Source: Plantago major (lineage: Eukaryota > Streptophyta > Magnoliopsida > Lamiales > Plantaginaceae). From it: DNA of 64,000 nucleotides. Location of the stretch: assembly GCA_026545765.1 (NCBI GenBank), contig CM048842.1, positions 45,703,431 through 45,767,430 of the forward strand, given 5' to 3'. This document shows positions 40,438-53,306 of this stretch, one piece after another (positions within the stretch are counted from its first letter, which is position 1; every line of letters begins with the position of its first letter). The translations under genes were made by a program, and so were the position numbers. The notes below the pieces were generated by a model that was given only the letters and a program-made list of their open reading frames with translations, was not told the DNA's origin and did no database searches.

Positions 40438-41285
40438 TGTTGAGGGATAAACCTCGAACACCAACTAACTAAACTACTACAAATATCCTGAACTTGGTCC
40501 CGCCTCCTACTTGAAGTCCGTGGTATCACTTGTTCGTGCCTGCGTACCTGAAAGGGCTAAGTGGGGGGGGGGGGGGGGGTTAGAACGGGATATCCGGATT
40601 GCCCTAGTCAATCCGGTAAGAGACTTTACTCAAGAGAGAGTTGGAAGCTCTCAATGTAATAGTTATGAGGGAGGTTATTGTATTCGACTAGAAAAACTTA
40701 CCTCAAGGTCTTGGACCTTGCTCCATATTTATAGTTATCGTGTACTTATGACGAGGTTCATAAGATGATGCCAAGTGTACGATCCAGATTTGGACATCAA
40801 TGCTACCTTTGGCCCATGGCCCATTAGTGAACAGTAATCCAATACCGACAAGTGTGTCTGGGAGGGTAGTTTGGACCTTTTCCCTTTGAGAGTACTGTTC
40901 CGCCTGTTAGGTCCGTGTTAGTCCCTCGGACAGATCTGTCTGCTTGGTTGATCTGCCCTTGGGTAACTCTGGATGTCCGAGCCAGCTTTAATGTAAGTAT
41001 CTCGGGTTTACATTACGTATGTTTGGGCTTATCGCGATGGTGGCGTCCGAGATTCTCTCGTCCAGTCCGTTAGGCATCTCTGTACTGACATGGTCAGGTT
41101 TGGAAGTCCTATCTTTTAGCCAGCTCAGACCAGCTGTGAGGATGTAGTGACTTTAGCGTACTGGCCGATTCACTGTGGGCAGACCATGTGAGGTCGGACC
41201 AATACTGAATTGGCTAATTAAGCCGTGATGCGCTTTAGGACACGCTCTATGGCGCCCTTAACGGATTGAACGTATGTCCGTAACA
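40438..41285 (-). repeat. Tat element 2, 3' LTR
   Basis: It is 848 bp and pairs with 53327-54176. TATA on the minus strand (CTATAAATATGG) is at about 40724-40735; poly-G run near 40563. Confidence 0.92.
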
Positions 41286-41893
41286 ACATATGTCCCCCTA
41301 GTTTCCAAGTATCTTAGGAGAAGATAGTTGTTAACTATGAAAAGAACGATTGTTGTGGAGCGTGTCCGAATCGTTAACTGGAGAGAGGGAAAAATCCGCT
41401 CTTGTTTAGATCTGCCATCCGTGTTCCGTGTTCAGGAATTCAATATCTCTCTCTCTCCCCCCCCCCCCCCCTTTTCCTTCTGCAGTCCGAGATAGCGGAG
41501 CGTGCTCGGACTTTAGATGGAAAAGGTATTTGTAATCGAGATATATAGATCCGAGTACGGTTAGGATGTAATGTTGCCTTCTGGAGGCTATCCGCTAGAT
41601 AGTTGTTGAACAGGTGCCCCTGGGTCGGTGACCCATAAGTCAAAGAGGTCCGAAAGGTCTTCTGTTCAGCCCATGGGGATAGGATCCCGAATGAAGCTAT
41701 ACGACCGTTGGATCAGGACGTCCTCAACGGTTGGGGTTGAAGGCCCAATTGATGCGACGCGTCTGTCACGCATTAGATGCGCCGTACTGACAGCAACCCA
41801 TTCGTGGAACGTTGCAGCCCTTGGATTAGAAAAATCTGACGGTTGGGATTCAAATCCAGGCGATGTGACTCTTGGCGTTCTCTAAATTGCCCT
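41286..41893. other. Tat element 2 polypurine tract and antisense upstream region
   Basis: The polypurine tract is at 41286-41306 (minus strand). A poly-C run lies near 41457. No gene is seen; it is conserved with 19068-19664. Confidence 0.55.
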
Positions 41894-41902
41894 TATAAAT
41901 AG
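41894..41902 (+). promoter_or_regulatory. Antisense promoter P1 (TATA), element 2
   Basis: TATAAATAG with the same flanks as 19665-19673, about 600 bp before the aORF1 ATG at 42492. Confidence 0.65.
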
Positions 41903-42491
41903 TCATTTCATTGGTCACTTTCAAACTTTTAGCAATATCGAAACTCAGTTCAATCATACAGTAATCCGAGCAATTGAAGGCGCACCCGAGCAAGTAAAAC
42001 TCTCTCAATTTCGGGAATTTCTGCTGCGAAGCTGTTCCTTTGGAGGATTATCCAAGATTAGTCATCCGCACAACCTTCTACAGTCGACTGTTTACCAAGT
42101 CAGTACGTCTTTATTTTGCTCGAGTATGTTTCCTTTTTTGTGATATGCTTCCTTCTGGGTGTTTATTGTGCTCTGCTTCGTAGCAATGCATGCTTAATAT
42201 CCTGCAACCAAAACTCGCATGTATATGCTTATCTGGTAGTGTCTTGGTGCCGATTGGCACACAAGCCTTCGTGAATTGGCTTTTCTTAGCGCGCTGTGTT
42301 GTGTAGTTGCTAGTGCCGATGGCCCATGGCAGTGTGCCAAGGTTGGTGCCACAAGCACTAATACTAGTCCTTAAGCAGTGCCAAGCCTGTTAAATACCAT
42401 ATCTTAAGCTGTATTTGACTTAAGAAGATACGTAAACGAACTCTCGGACAACCACCAATATCATTTCTGACTTGTTTCCTTCTGCCTTAGG
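41903..42491 (+). other. aORF1 5' leader with probable intron, element 2
   Basis: No ORF. It ends in the same acceptor TTCCTTCTGCCTTAG one base before the ATG as element 1. Confidence 0.5.
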
Positions 42492-45292
42492 ATGTCCGGG
42501 AGCGATAGTCAGAACCAATTTGAGGCACCGAGTTACAATGATGCTGTAGACTTAGGTACTGGGTCCGTTAATATGACCTTATCCTTGGAGGACCTATTCG
42601 TCGTAGACCTCGATTCGTCGAGAGATTCGGATGTTGGACGCGGAGTCCATGAAGTAGTGGGAGTACAGACCGATGCCGTGCAAGACGATCCTGCCGGGAT
42701 TAGACCGTTGGTCCAATCGCGGACTATCGGAGGAGTCGGACCGTCCAGAGGTCCGAATGAGCCGCACATGGAGCAGGAGGGTGATAGCGGCCGAGAAACT
42801 GACGAGGTTGAAATTTCGAGGCGGGGGTGGAGGACCGTGTCGTGGCGGGAACAGGTCCGTCTATCCCAGTACATCCGGCAGACCAGGAGATGTAAATGAT
42901 GATGAAGAGGATGACGACGAAGAGGAGGAAGAAGGTGATGAGTCTCCTGTTGCTCGTCCTCGGAGACGCAGTGGTCGTCGGATCGCACTCCATCCTGCTG
43001 GTTCCGTGCGGTCCAACCTTCCTTTAGTTGCGGGGCGCGGCGCGAAAGCTGCGCGAATCAAATTTCCCCGTCCAGCATCCGCTGTTGTTATAGCGGATGA
43101 ATTTGGAGAACTCAATGCCGACGGACTTCTTCCCACATGTCCATCCAGAGTGAGAGCAGAAGACATTCCCGAGAGGAGGCGGAAGCGGGAGATCCCTGAC
43201 TCCGTAGAGATCATGGTCCCGGAGCCTGGACATGCTTTTTGTAATCCGCCAGCCGGATACATGTGTGTGCACGAGGTGGCTCTAGCGTGTGGGTGGAAGA
43301 TTCCCATCACCACGGAACTAAATAATATCTTGAACCACATCGGGATAGGTCCGAGTCAGGTTATCCCTAAGTCCTTGGGGAACCTTATCTGCTTCGTCGT
43401 ATTCTGTAAGAAGAAGGGGCAGCCTGTAAACTTTGAGAACTTTAGGCAGCTCTTCCATGTATCGTTCAGTCCGGGGAATCCACTATTCTATACTTTCATG
43501 AATAGGAAGCCCTACAACTTTATCTCGGACTCGATTTCTTCACTGGGGTCAAAATGGTGGGACAAGTACATTTTCGTACGGATGGCTCTGAAGCCTGGAG
43601 CATCCAAAAGACAAAGAGAGCAGTCGGGTCTGCCCGCAGTGTTTCTAAGGGAGAGCATCCCGGACTGGCGCCCTCTTCCCAAGAATGTGGCTCCGTGGGT
43701 GGCTGCCATCCATAAAAAGCACAAACCGCCAACCTATCCATACCACGGATTAATCTTTCAGCCTCTGCCATACTTGTGCGGGCTGACGGACATAGTTGAG
43801 GTTGGAGGGAAGACGGACTTCAGTAAGAACCCGACCACTCGAGCCTTTATGCTTGTTCTTCCTCGAGATACTTTGTTCTGATTCCGTGTTTTATACTTGC
43901 ATTTATTTGATAATCTAGTTGTGTCTGATGCCTTTGGTTTATTACGCAGCTTACTAGTTCGACTACATCATGTTAACTCTCCGAGAGAAGAAGAGGTTGC
44001 AGAGGGAGCAACAAGCTCTGGAGGTCGCTGCTGGTTAAAGGACTCGAATCATTAACACTTCCACGGGTCTTCCCATGACGGATCCGAAAAATGCTGTTGT
44101 GTTTTCCACTGAGGAAGAAAGGCGGAACAACGCGGGTGAGGACTCTCAGGCCCTGGCGGTGCCTGATAAGGGCAAGGCCCCTGCTACACGGAGCACCACT
44201 GTTACGAGGTCCCAAGCTTCCGCTGCTCAAGTTCCACCACGGGACGTGTTTATGCGGGATGCAAAAGGGCGGCAACCTCGGAAGCTCCTGCTGCTGCGAA
44301 GAGGCAGCAATTGTCCGCTGTCCTTCCCGTGGACCAGGCTGCTCTGGACGAGGAATACGAGCGTGCTTGCGGACTCCCCGAAGTGGAGCGGGTCGGAGGA
44401 CTGGATGCGCTATACCAGCGGGTAAGAAATCTGTCCCTGGTTTACTTGGTTTGTTTTTAGTGTAACATAAATATAACTTGTATCTGCTCGGATGCTTCCC
44501 CAGCTCGGGTGTTTCATCAAGGCCATGCAGTGGAAGGCTGGCGAACGTGCTACCATTGAAGAGGACTTTCACAAAGTTGTGGCCACATCCGCGGATAAGG
44601 CGGAAAAAGTGAAGCAGCTGGAGATGAGGCTGAAGGAGGAAGAGGTGAAGTTCCACAAGGTGAAGACCAGCTGGGAAAAGATCAAGACAGAGCTTGTCTA
44701 CCAAGAAAAATTCGTGGATAAGGCGATAAAGGCGTTCCTGGATTTCAAGGACTTCCTGGTCGGAGGCCTTCAGTTTGTTCGTCTTTACGCTGCCCGTGAC
44801 TTCCTGAGGTCTAACTCTTTCAAGTTCCTGATGACAGACAAATCGGATGCCTCCCGTCTGGATGGGTTCGTGTTCGCGATTGGGCAGCTGCAGTCCAAGG
44901 GCCTTCTTCCACCGGAATTTGATTGGAAGGCGGAGTGATTAATTCCCTCTGCGGATGCAAACGGTGTGGAAGTGCCCGTCGATAGTGTCTCGGACGAGCA
45001 GTTGGCCGCATGTGAGTTCGTGAAACTAGTCACTGACGTAGGTGAGATTGAGATCTAGAACGGCGGGCCCTTCCTCCCTAGGTGGATCCCGGAAGCTCTC
45101 CTGAAGGTGGGCTTTGTGCCTTTCAACGATTATCGAGCTTTCCTGCAGAAGTGGTTTACCCTGCCTACTCGCGTTCTTGACCACCTGGCCGACTTTAACT
45201 TGTTTGAGCATGCTGAGACCCTTGCGGCGGAAGCCATCTCCGAAGATCCTGACGCCAACCAGCCTGAAGCTGAAGAAGCTGGTCCCAGTTAA
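42492..45292 (+). pseudogene. Antisense gene aORF1 of Tat element 2
   Basis: It begins MSGSDSQNQFEAPSYNDAVD. It is colinear with 20228-23055: acidic disordered N-terminus, conserved globular domain (CVHEVALACGWKIPITTELN, IPKSLGNLICFVVFCKKKG, FYTFMNRKPYNFISDSISSL), and coiled-coil C-terminus (KQLEMRLKEEEVKFHKVKTS). Introns fall at matching positions (near 43860-43950 and 44422-44504). The globular domain is clearly better conserved than its surroundings. Broken, several breaks. Confidence 0.7.
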
Positions 45293-45313
45293 ACTGGACC
45301 TGAGTGAGAAGTC

Positions 45314-45327
45314 CGGGGTATGCCCCG
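45314..45327 (+). promoter_or_regulatory. Conserved 3' stem-loop after aORF1, element 2
   Basis: CGGGGTATGCCCCG, identical to 23062-23075, about 20 bases after the end of aORF1. Confidence 0.7.
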
Positions 45328-45711
45328 TTAGAATTCTGTAACTTCTGGATGTTTATTTAATTCGAAACATGTTGCTATGTACTTCTTGTTGAATTCTTAT
45401 TTATTCCGAGGAGTTAATCCTCCCATGGTACTGAATGATTGCTTGTTGGCTCCTTATTTTCGTATCTTGCGTTGTCGATATGCTGTCACTTTGCAAATGA
45501 CATCTCTTAGGAATTCGGATCGCTATAGCTTGTATACATCGTAGCGTAAAAATTCTCATCTATCCGATCTTCGGAGCGTGTGCGTTGGAAAGCGCGATTC
45601 TTCTAGAAGGAGGAATTCGACACAGCAAAATAGTCATAATGACTACGTCTTTTCACCTTCCTAGTCGTCGGATGATCGACAGATGGCGAGATCTGAATGA
45701 CCCGTTGTGAC
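45328..45711 (+). other. Spacer between aORF1 and aORF2, element 2
   Basis: No gene. It aligns with 23076-23571 but carries one inverted E-box-like unit (45680-45695) instead of two. Confidence 0.55.
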
Positions 45712-45720
45712 TATAAATAA
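45712..45720 (+). promoter_or_regulatory. Antisense promoter P2 (TATA), element 2
   Basis: TATAAATAA, matching 23572-23580, about 98 bp before the aORF2 ATG. Confidence 0.6.
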
Positions 45721-45817
45721 GGGTGTGGTAATTCTCCCCTTTTTTCACTGCCGTACTCTCCCTCCTTTCTTGTGTCTTATTCGCTCTAACCTTCCGCGAA
45801 AGTAAGTGTGCGCTAGA

Positions 45818-46099
45818 ATGTCGGATTCAGATGATGATGAATATAGTCATTGGGTGAATTGCGCCTACGGTAACATGCATCCGCCCATTTATCCGGGTAG
45901 GGGAACCGAGAGTGACCCCTTTGTCCTGGATTTTGAAGGCAACCCCCCTCAGTGTCCAGGAATAGCCAGGAGACTGGCTGAAGAGGAGAGAGGGCGGACA
46001 CTGAAGTTGATCCACAGGAGGATCCGGATGCAGCAGCAAGCTCGACAGGCTCAAGGTGGTGGCTCGGAATCTCAAGGTTCAACTTCTGGGCAATGGTGA
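45818..46099 (+). CDS. Antisense gene aORF2 of Tat element 2, 93 aa, unknown function
   Basis: It begins MSDSDDDEYSHWVNCAYGN and ends SESQGSTSGQW. It has the same length as element 1 aORF2, no gaps, and about 82% identical residues. Many differences are conservative (K/R, L/M, D/N). Conserved blocks are HWVNCA, PPxYPGRGT, VLDFEG, PPQCPGIA and RLAEEER, and the helix stays basic. The frame is open in both elements although other genes of this copy are broken, which argues for a real protein in the active ancestors. Function unknown. Confidence 0.7.
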   Translation: MSDSDDDEYSHWVNCAYGNMHPPIYPGRGTESDPFVLDFEGNPPQCPGIARRLAEEERGRTLKLIHRRIRMQQQARQAQGGGSESQGSTSGQW

Positions 46100-46108
46100 T
46101 GTTCAAGG

Positions 46109-46122
46109 CGGGGTATGCCCCG
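46109..46122 (+). promoter_or_regulatory. Conserved 3' stem-loop after aORF2, element 2
   Basis: CGGGGTATGCCCCG, 9 bases after the stop, as in element 1. Confidence 0.7.
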
Positions 46123-46421
46123 TAGTAGTATGTACCTTTTTCTGCTCTTTTGTCGGATTGTATCATCCATATGTAGATGTTCGAATAATTTTGCTTATAT
46201 ATATAAAATTCTAACTATTTCACCCGATAAGATCTCCACTTCTTTCCCGCGCTCGCATTTGTCGTAGGGTGGTTTGAACAAATTCAAAACCTGGGGTTAA
46301 CATTTGGCCTATTTGGATGTGGTCAAACACTGGCTTGACCCGTCCCTGTCGTACGGGAGCAGTTGGGTCAAATCTGACATTAAGTTGCTTACGTGGCGGA
46401 CGCGGATTGGTTGGAGTGTCC
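46123..46421 (+). other. Spacer before P3, element 2
   Basis: No gene; aligns loosely with 23993-24296. Confidence 0.5.
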
Positions 46422-46430
46422 TATAAAAAG
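46422..46430 (+). promoter_or_regulatory. Third antisense TATA box (P3), element 2
   Basis: GGAGTGTCCTATAAAAAGGCAC, identical over 20 bases or so to 24290-24308. Confidence 0.55.
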
Positions 46431-47149
46431 GCACGACCCCAGTCCCAAATCCTAGCGAATTGATCTCAAATTCATTTCTTCTTGTCTGCATGATTAGGGC
46501 TCGTAAATTATCAAAGTCGGGGCTCTTCTCTTTTCTTCCGATCCAACTTTAGTGGTTCAAATCTCTCTCAAATTGGAAATGGTTTCCTAATTCCAAGAGA
46601 GTTTGAGTCTCTAAAGCAGGTTAGGCAGAAATCTTTTCGTTGTTTGCCCCGTGGCTTCCACGGACCATGAAATCGGCGGTACCATGCTTTAGTGGTGTCC
46701 TGAAGGAGTTCGCAATGTTTTAACCATGTTCGTATGTGCAGGTAGATGGAAGGCCACATGTCCGTGGAACCCATGGCAGTGGCGAAAGTCCGTCTCGTCG
46801 AAGGAAGGATGCGCGCTGGAGGATGACGTATCTCCAGAGATATTTCATGTATTTCCTCTTTTTGTAACGTGTCCTTAAGTGCAGATATCGATCCGGGATT
46901 CTAAGTTGCATGGACAGGATGATGTATAATCTGTCTTTGTAAGAATGAAAATTCTCTGCTTTCTGTCTTGTCATTAAATACAAATATCATAAGTCGAAAG
47001 AAAGAAGTTGTATTGATTTGCCGGAAATTCAATTACAACTTGTGGGCTCTAAGGCCAATGACAAAAGTATCAAGCACAACTGGCGGAGTTCTGTGTACTT
47101 GATAGTTGGAGTTCAAAATGACAAAAAACATAACTGACGGAGTCTTACG
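46431..47149 (+). other. Putative non-coding antisense unit downstream of P3, element 2
   Basis: No conserved ORF. It holds one GGAGGATGACGTATCTCC hairpin block (46818-46835). The sequence CAAGAGAGTTTGAGTCT and the block around GGCAGAAATC are shared with element 1. Confidence 0.45.
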
Positions 47150-48507
47150 AAGTAGATAGTTAGGATCCTAGATGACCAATCAATCTGTCGGAGATTCAAG
47201 TGGCCATCACTGTGCGTAAAACTTTTGGAGATTTCTAGCATTCCATGTACGCTTGAGTGGATGCCCGCGCTCATCTTCCAATTCATAACTCCCATTTTCT
47301 CTTGCTCCGACAATCTTGTTGGGTCCTTCCCAGTTGGGTTTGAGTTTGCCAACGTTTGCCAGAATGTCCGCACGGCGAAGTACTACGTCTCCGACCTGTA
47401 GGTTGTTTGCTCGGACATTCTTGTTGTACGTCGAGCAACCGTTGCTTGATATCTATGGATATTAGCCAACGCGTCCGTTCTTTTCTGTTCCAAGATGTCC
47501 AGATCGAATATTCGTGCCTCGCGATTGGCGGACTCTTCAAACTCTTGGAATCTCATAGTTCCGACAGCAATTTCTGCTGGTATGACTGCCTCCAAGCCAT
47601 ATACCAGGGCAAATGGAGTTTCCTTGGTTGATGTCCGTGCAGTCGTGCGGTGAGCCCATAGCACGCCGTCGAGGTCGTCTGCCCAGTTTTCTTGGGAAGT
47701 CCGCAACCGCTTTTCTAGGATTTTGATTATCGTTTTGTTGGTGGACTCAGCTTGTCCATTTGCCTGTGGATGTCCAACAGACGTGAATCGTTGTTCGATT
47801 TTGAAGGATTCCAACCATTCCCTGAGTCTGTGGCCTGAAAATTGGGCACCGTTGTCCGAGACAAGGACCCTAGGCAGGCCGAAACGGCAAATGATGTTCT
47901 TCCAGATGAATGTCCGTACCCTACTCTCTGTGATGGTAGCAACTGCTTCTGCTTCCACCCATTTGGTGAAGTACTCTACGGCGACGATCATGAACTTTCT
48001 CTGCGGGGTACCCCTTGGAAATGGTCCGACGATGTCGATTCCCCATTGGTCGAAAGGACACGCTATGATTGACGGAATCATAGGTCTTGTCGGACGGTGA
48101 GGAACGTTCGCATAGTATTGGTAATCTGGGCACTTCCGAGCATGGTTGGCAGAGTCTTTGTCGATGCTCAGGCAATAATATCCTTGCCGTATGATTTTCT
48201 GGGCAAGAGTTCTTCCGCCAGAATGACTGCTGCAGCTTCCGTTGTGTATCTGTTCCAGCACGGTTTTAGCCTCTTGCGGGCCTAAGCATCTTAAGTGTGT
48301 TCCGGAAAAAGACCTCTTGTACAAGTCTCCTCCGAGGATAAAGTATCTATTGGCTCGACACTTCACTCTCCTTGATTCTGTCGGATCTATTGGAAGAGAT
48401 CCATCCTGGAGATAGTTCCAGATGTCAGTCATCCAATTTCTTCCCGTGCTTGTTATCATGATAGTTGGTTCTGGACTCATGACGGATGAGTGAGTTACAG
48501 TGAGCAA
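47150..48507 (-). pseudogene. Tat element 2 integrase
   Basis: HHCC domain (IHNGSCSSHSGGRTLAQKII, CPDYQYYANVPH), DDE core (PFDQWGIDIVGPF, LVSDNGAQFSG, GHPQANGQAESTNK) and C-terminal part through PFALVYGLEAVIP are all visible. Fossil. Confidence 0.87.
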
Positions 48508-48627
48508 AATAACTCGTCTTATGTCCAGGGCGGCTGTTGCGGATGCGTATTTCGCTAAAGCATCTGCTCTTTCGTTATAGACTCTGTTAAACTTTTCCAG
48601 GGTGAACTCTTCAAAGAGGCTGGTTTC

Positions 48628-48915
48628 CTACTTCAGTAGCTCGAGATACTTGAACATCGAAGGACCCTTGGTGACAAAGGTTCCTGAAAGCTGAGCTGCG
48701 ACTAGCTGGGAGTCCATGTAAGCTTTGAGCTTGCGGACTTGGAGTGACCTGGCCAAGCGCAGCCCGACTAACAACGCTTCATACTCAGCCTCATTGTTGG
48801 TGACTTTGAATTCCAGGGAAATTGCATAGTCGAGTTCCGCGACATCGGGGCTCTTAAGAAAATTCCAATTCCTCCTACTCTTCCGGTGGAGGATCCATCT
48901 ACTTCTAGAACCCAA
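48628..48915 (-). pseudogene. Tat element 2 second RNase H (archaeal-type)
   Basis: VTNNEAEYEALLVGLRLARS and the following LKAYMDSQLVAAQLSG match the plant aRNH domain of Tat-lineage elements, lying between the RT-linked RNase H and integrase. Confidence 0.82.
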
Positions 48916-49026
48916 GTGTCCGAAGGGTGCTTTTTAGCTTGGGAATCTGCTTTCAGCTCAAGGCTTCCGGGTGCTGTTCTTCCTTTCCTTCGACTTCGGA
49001 TCCAGAGTTGTTAATAACTGATCCGT

Positions 49027-51387
49027 TCAAGATATTATCGAGGAGAAACATCTAGTTGATCCGAGTTTCCTCGCATGATGCAAGCGAAGGCCGATTGATA
49101 ACTGAGCCTCCTCAAAGTTTTCCGGTTGTGACTTCAGCGGGATTGGCCTTTGTGCGATCTTTTTAGTTGCCATACATTCCAATGTTTGTCTGTCAGGGAC
49201 TTTCTCTGAATCTTTCTCAGGATATTCGGCTAGAAAGTCGGCGAGGACTTGAGATTTCTTGGCTGACGGAGCCTGGTAGCAAATGTCGTATTCGCTCAGC
49301 TCAATCGCCCATTTGGAGAGTCGTCCAGACTGATCGGGCTTCCCCAAGACCAGTTTCAAAGGTTCCGCGGTTAGTACTACAATTCTATGAGATTTGAAAT
49401 AAGGTTTTAACCGTCTGGCGGTATAAACCAAAGCGTATGCGAGCTTCTCGATCTTCACGTATCTTGTCTCCGCCCTAGCAAGGGCTTTGCTAAGATAGTA
49501 AATCGGCAAATGCTCGTTAGCCTGAATCCGCACTAAGACGGAGCTCATTGCCTCTTCTGTGATTGCTTGGTAGAGGTAGAGTGGATCTCCTTCGACGGGT
49601 TTGGAGAGCAGTGGAGGGGAATGAAGGTACTCTTTCAGTTTTTCGAAAGCCTCAAAACATTCCGCGGTCCACACAAAGCTCTCTCCTTTTCGGAGGATTT
49701 TGAAGAAAGGAAGATTCTTTTCTGCTGATCGGGAAATAAAACGACTTAAGGACATGAGACTTCCTATGAGCCGCTGTATCTCATTGAGGGTTTTCGGGTG
49801 TGGCAGATCTAGGATTGCCTTGATTTTCTCGGGATTGGCGCTTATCCCCCTTTCCGTGACCATGTATCCGAGGAACTTTCCTTCTTTTACTCCGAAGGTG
49901 CATTTCTCGGGATTCAATTTCATTCCATACTTCCTCAGGATAGCAAAACATTTGTTCAAATGGTGCACATGCTACTCTTCTGTTTTACTTTTGACGAGCA
50001 TGTCGTCTACATACACCTCCATCGTCTTTCCGATTTCATCCTTGAACATCTGGTTCACCAGACGCTGGTAGGTGGCTCCCGCATTCTTTAGTCCGAAAGG
50101 CATTAACTTGAAGCAGTATACTCCTCCGGCCGCGAAGAAGGCTGTTTTCTTAACGTCCTCCTTGGCCATCCGAATTTGGTAAAAACCTTGGTACGCGTCC
50201 ATGAAGCTCAGCAGTGCACATCCGGATGTGGAATCGACTAGTTGAACTATCCGTGGTAATGGATATGGATCCTTTGGGCAGAACTTGTTTAGCCTTGTAA
50301 AGTCATTACACATCCTCCACTTGCCTGGTTATTTTTTGACCAGAACCACGTTGCAAACCCAGTCAGAATAGCGGACATCGTCAATGTGTCCCGCTTTCAG
50401 GAGTCGCTCAACTTCGGCGGATACGATGGCGTCTTTGATTGCACCAAAGTCTTTCCTCTTTTGTCGGATGTATTTAACCGAAGGATCCATGTTCAGACGG
50501 TGAACTATAATCCTTGGGTCAATCCCCTTCAGGTCGTCGGTACTCTAGGCGAATACATCGCTGTTTTCTCGGAGACAAGCGATGAGCTTCATCTCTACTT
50601 CCACATTCATTTCGGTTCCGATCCTTGTCTTCTTCTCGGGATCGCCAGCAACGATCTCGATCTCTTTAAGGGTCTCGTGAGGCTCAATTCGTACCGTTCT
50701 AGGAAATTTTTCTTTCTGGCTCCCTACGCCGACCTGTGAGTCTTCTTTTTTGGGTGGAAGAATATCTGCCGAGTCAAGGGTCATGGTGACTGCAAGCACG
50801 GGTGCAGACGCCCTTCTTGTGGACATGATATAACACTCCCAAGCTTCTTTGACATTTCCGAGCTCTTGTCCGACTCCAAAGGCTGTCGGGAACTTCCTCC
50901 GATTATGAAGAGTGGAGGAAATAGCCCGGAACTGATTGAGGCCTCGACGTCCGAAGATGGCATTGTAGTCAAAAGTTTGTTCGACCACCACGAAGCGGAC
51001 TTCTTGTGTAACCCTTGCCGGAAAGGTGCCGAGCAAAACATGTAACATGACACTTCCGAGGGGTCGTACGGTCCCTCCTCCGAATCCTAATATGGAGGTG
51101 TGCACTCTGCAATATCGGACTCTACCCAATTCCATCTGATCCAGTGTCCTCTTAGAGATGATGTTCGAGGAACTTCCAGTGTCAACCAAGATCTTATTCA
51201 CTCGATAAGTTGCAATGGTCAAAAAGACCACCAGCGGAACATCCGGGTTCTCGATGTCTTCTCCCCCCTGCCGTAGGAGGAGGAATTTCACTATCATCAA
51301 AAGATATGGCGTTAGTGCCCGGGATCGCTGGATCAGCATATGCTCAGTCATTGTTCCGTAGGTTCTACGCGGTTCGCTCCCTTGCAT
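49027..51387 (-). pseudogene. Tat element 2 protease, RT and RNase H
   Basis: Protease ILVDTGSSSNIISKRTLDQM (near 51190), RT CNDFTRLNKFCPKDPYPLPR, MPFGLKNAGATYQRLVN and YVDDMLVKS (near 50000), RNase H through KWAIELSEYDICYQAPSAKK. About 85-90% similar to element 1 by eye. Fossil, broken. Confidence 0.9.
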
Positions 51388-53275
51388 TCCTGCTATCTCC
51401 TCCAGTCGGTCCTCCCGTAATAGTGTTGATCACCCCGCTGTATGGGGCGTTCTCCATCTCGATGTCATCAGTATATCTGTAAGATCGTCGATCTGGACGG
51501 GGTGGATACTTGACTGGCGGAGGGGGCAAAGGCAACGAGTGGGGTGGTGGTTCCGTCATTCTCTCCTCTCTTCTTTGTTCCGTTCTATCCTGCCTGGCGG
51601 GTCCGCCCTCATCGATATGTTCCTTCAATTTTCCATTCCTTACTAGGTGTTCCACCTCTGTCTTTAATTGAATGCAATCGTCAGTTTCGTGTCCGCGACA
51701 CTTGTGGAACTTGCAGTAGCCCTTTGCATTTTTATTCTTACGGCCATGGTAAGAGGTTTTCGGCCACTGGACGTCCAGCTTCTTCTCGATGATAGTTGCC
51801 AAGATGTCGGATCTTGGCCTATTGAGCCGGGTATAGTCCGCGTATCGTCTTGGCGGACTTCTCTCTCTGTGAAGACCTCTATCTCTTTGATCCTTTCTCG
51901 AATCAAACTTTATCGGGCGTTGGTCTTGCTTCACCGGGTCCTTTGCTTTCTTGGAGCTAGCTCTCACTGGAACATTCCTCCTGTATTCTTCTCCATACAT
52001 TACCTCTTCAAAGATGTCTTCTAAGTGCTTTTCGCTCCTTACCTCTTGACTTGAGAGTTTTCTTCGGAGTTCCGAGTTGAGAGTATTAGCATATAGGTGT
52101 CGGACCCGTTCTTCAATACTATGTGACTCAACCCGAAGAACCTCCGTGTGAAATCGATCCAAGAAAGTCCTTAGATCCTCGTGCTCTCCCTGTATAATGC
52201 CTGCCAGATGTTCCACGGTACGCTTTCTCCTCTTGGATTTGCCGAATTGCGCCAAGAATTTGGAAGACAGATCCGCGTATGACTGTATTGATTTATTTGG
52301 CAAAGAGGTATACCAATCCATGGCAGTCCCGAAGAGAGTGGACGAGAAAGTGAGGGCTATCGTGTTGTCGCTCATCCCTTTGGAATCCATCTTGCTGTTA
52401 AACCTTGTTAGGTGACCGCGTCCCCATAGTAGTATTCCAAGTTTGGGATCACTTGATCCGAGTTCTGGTTCCTCTCCTTCTCTCGCATTATGCTGTCGCA
52501 CAGGGGATTTGGTGCACTGGTAGTTATCTGCTCGTGGTCTTTCACAAGACGTCCGAGGCTTAGAATTTGAGCTTCCAGAGCCTTTTGCTGGGCATAGATC
52601 TTGTCTGCCGTCATGATCTCCCCTGTCCTCGGATGTATGGCAACATCCGTGGGAAGTTCATTTATGCGGACTTTCGGAATAGTTTCTGCCACTTGATCCC
52701 TGTCTCTCGGAGGTGCTGGCAATGGTGCTTCTGGGTATCTGTTATTCCCGTCTTGACGTTCTCTCCTTCCATGATGGCTTCCTTCTCCTCGGACTTGAGA
52801 AGCTGAGGCCCGCCTGTCCAATAGATCTCGCAAATCCTCCTGAGGTTGCTGATCTCCTAATCTCTGTTGGATTGGGCGTTGCCCGTTCCTGGACAATGCT
52901 GGCTCCGCCTGAGGAGGTGTAGCCACTGGCGGAGTGTCTTATTGTGGAGGAGCATTGTTGGGTCCCAGGCACCCTTGAATGATCGTTAGCAACCTGTCGA
53001 ACTACATCTCGCTCAGTCCGAGGTCGTTAGTGCGGACAGTGCGTGCATCAGGCATGGTGAATTGTTGGCCTGCGGGTAGGCCTTGAGCTCCTGCCGGAGA
53101 AGCTGGCACCACAACCTCATCTGACTGACTAGCTGTGTGTCCTTCACTAGGATATCTTTCTCTTGACGTTGCAGCTCTGTGTCCCCGGTTGGGCGGACGT
53201 CCCCGTGTGCGTGGTGGAGGTGTTCCTACTCCTGTAGCTCCACCCCTTGCTGTTCGTCTTGTTCTTGCCATAGGT
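51388..53275 (-). pseudogene. Tat element 2 gag
   Basis: It starts at MARTRRTARGGATGV near 53272. Disordered Arg/Pro/Gln-rich N-terminus, capsid-like domain (FSSTLFGTAMDWYTSLPNKS, LAQFGKSKRRKRTVEHLAGI), then the knuckle-like YCKFHKCRGHETDDCIQLK. Fossil, broken. Confidence 0.87.
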
Positions 53276-53306
53276 TCAATCGAAACACAGATGCTTTTTG
53301 TAAGGT

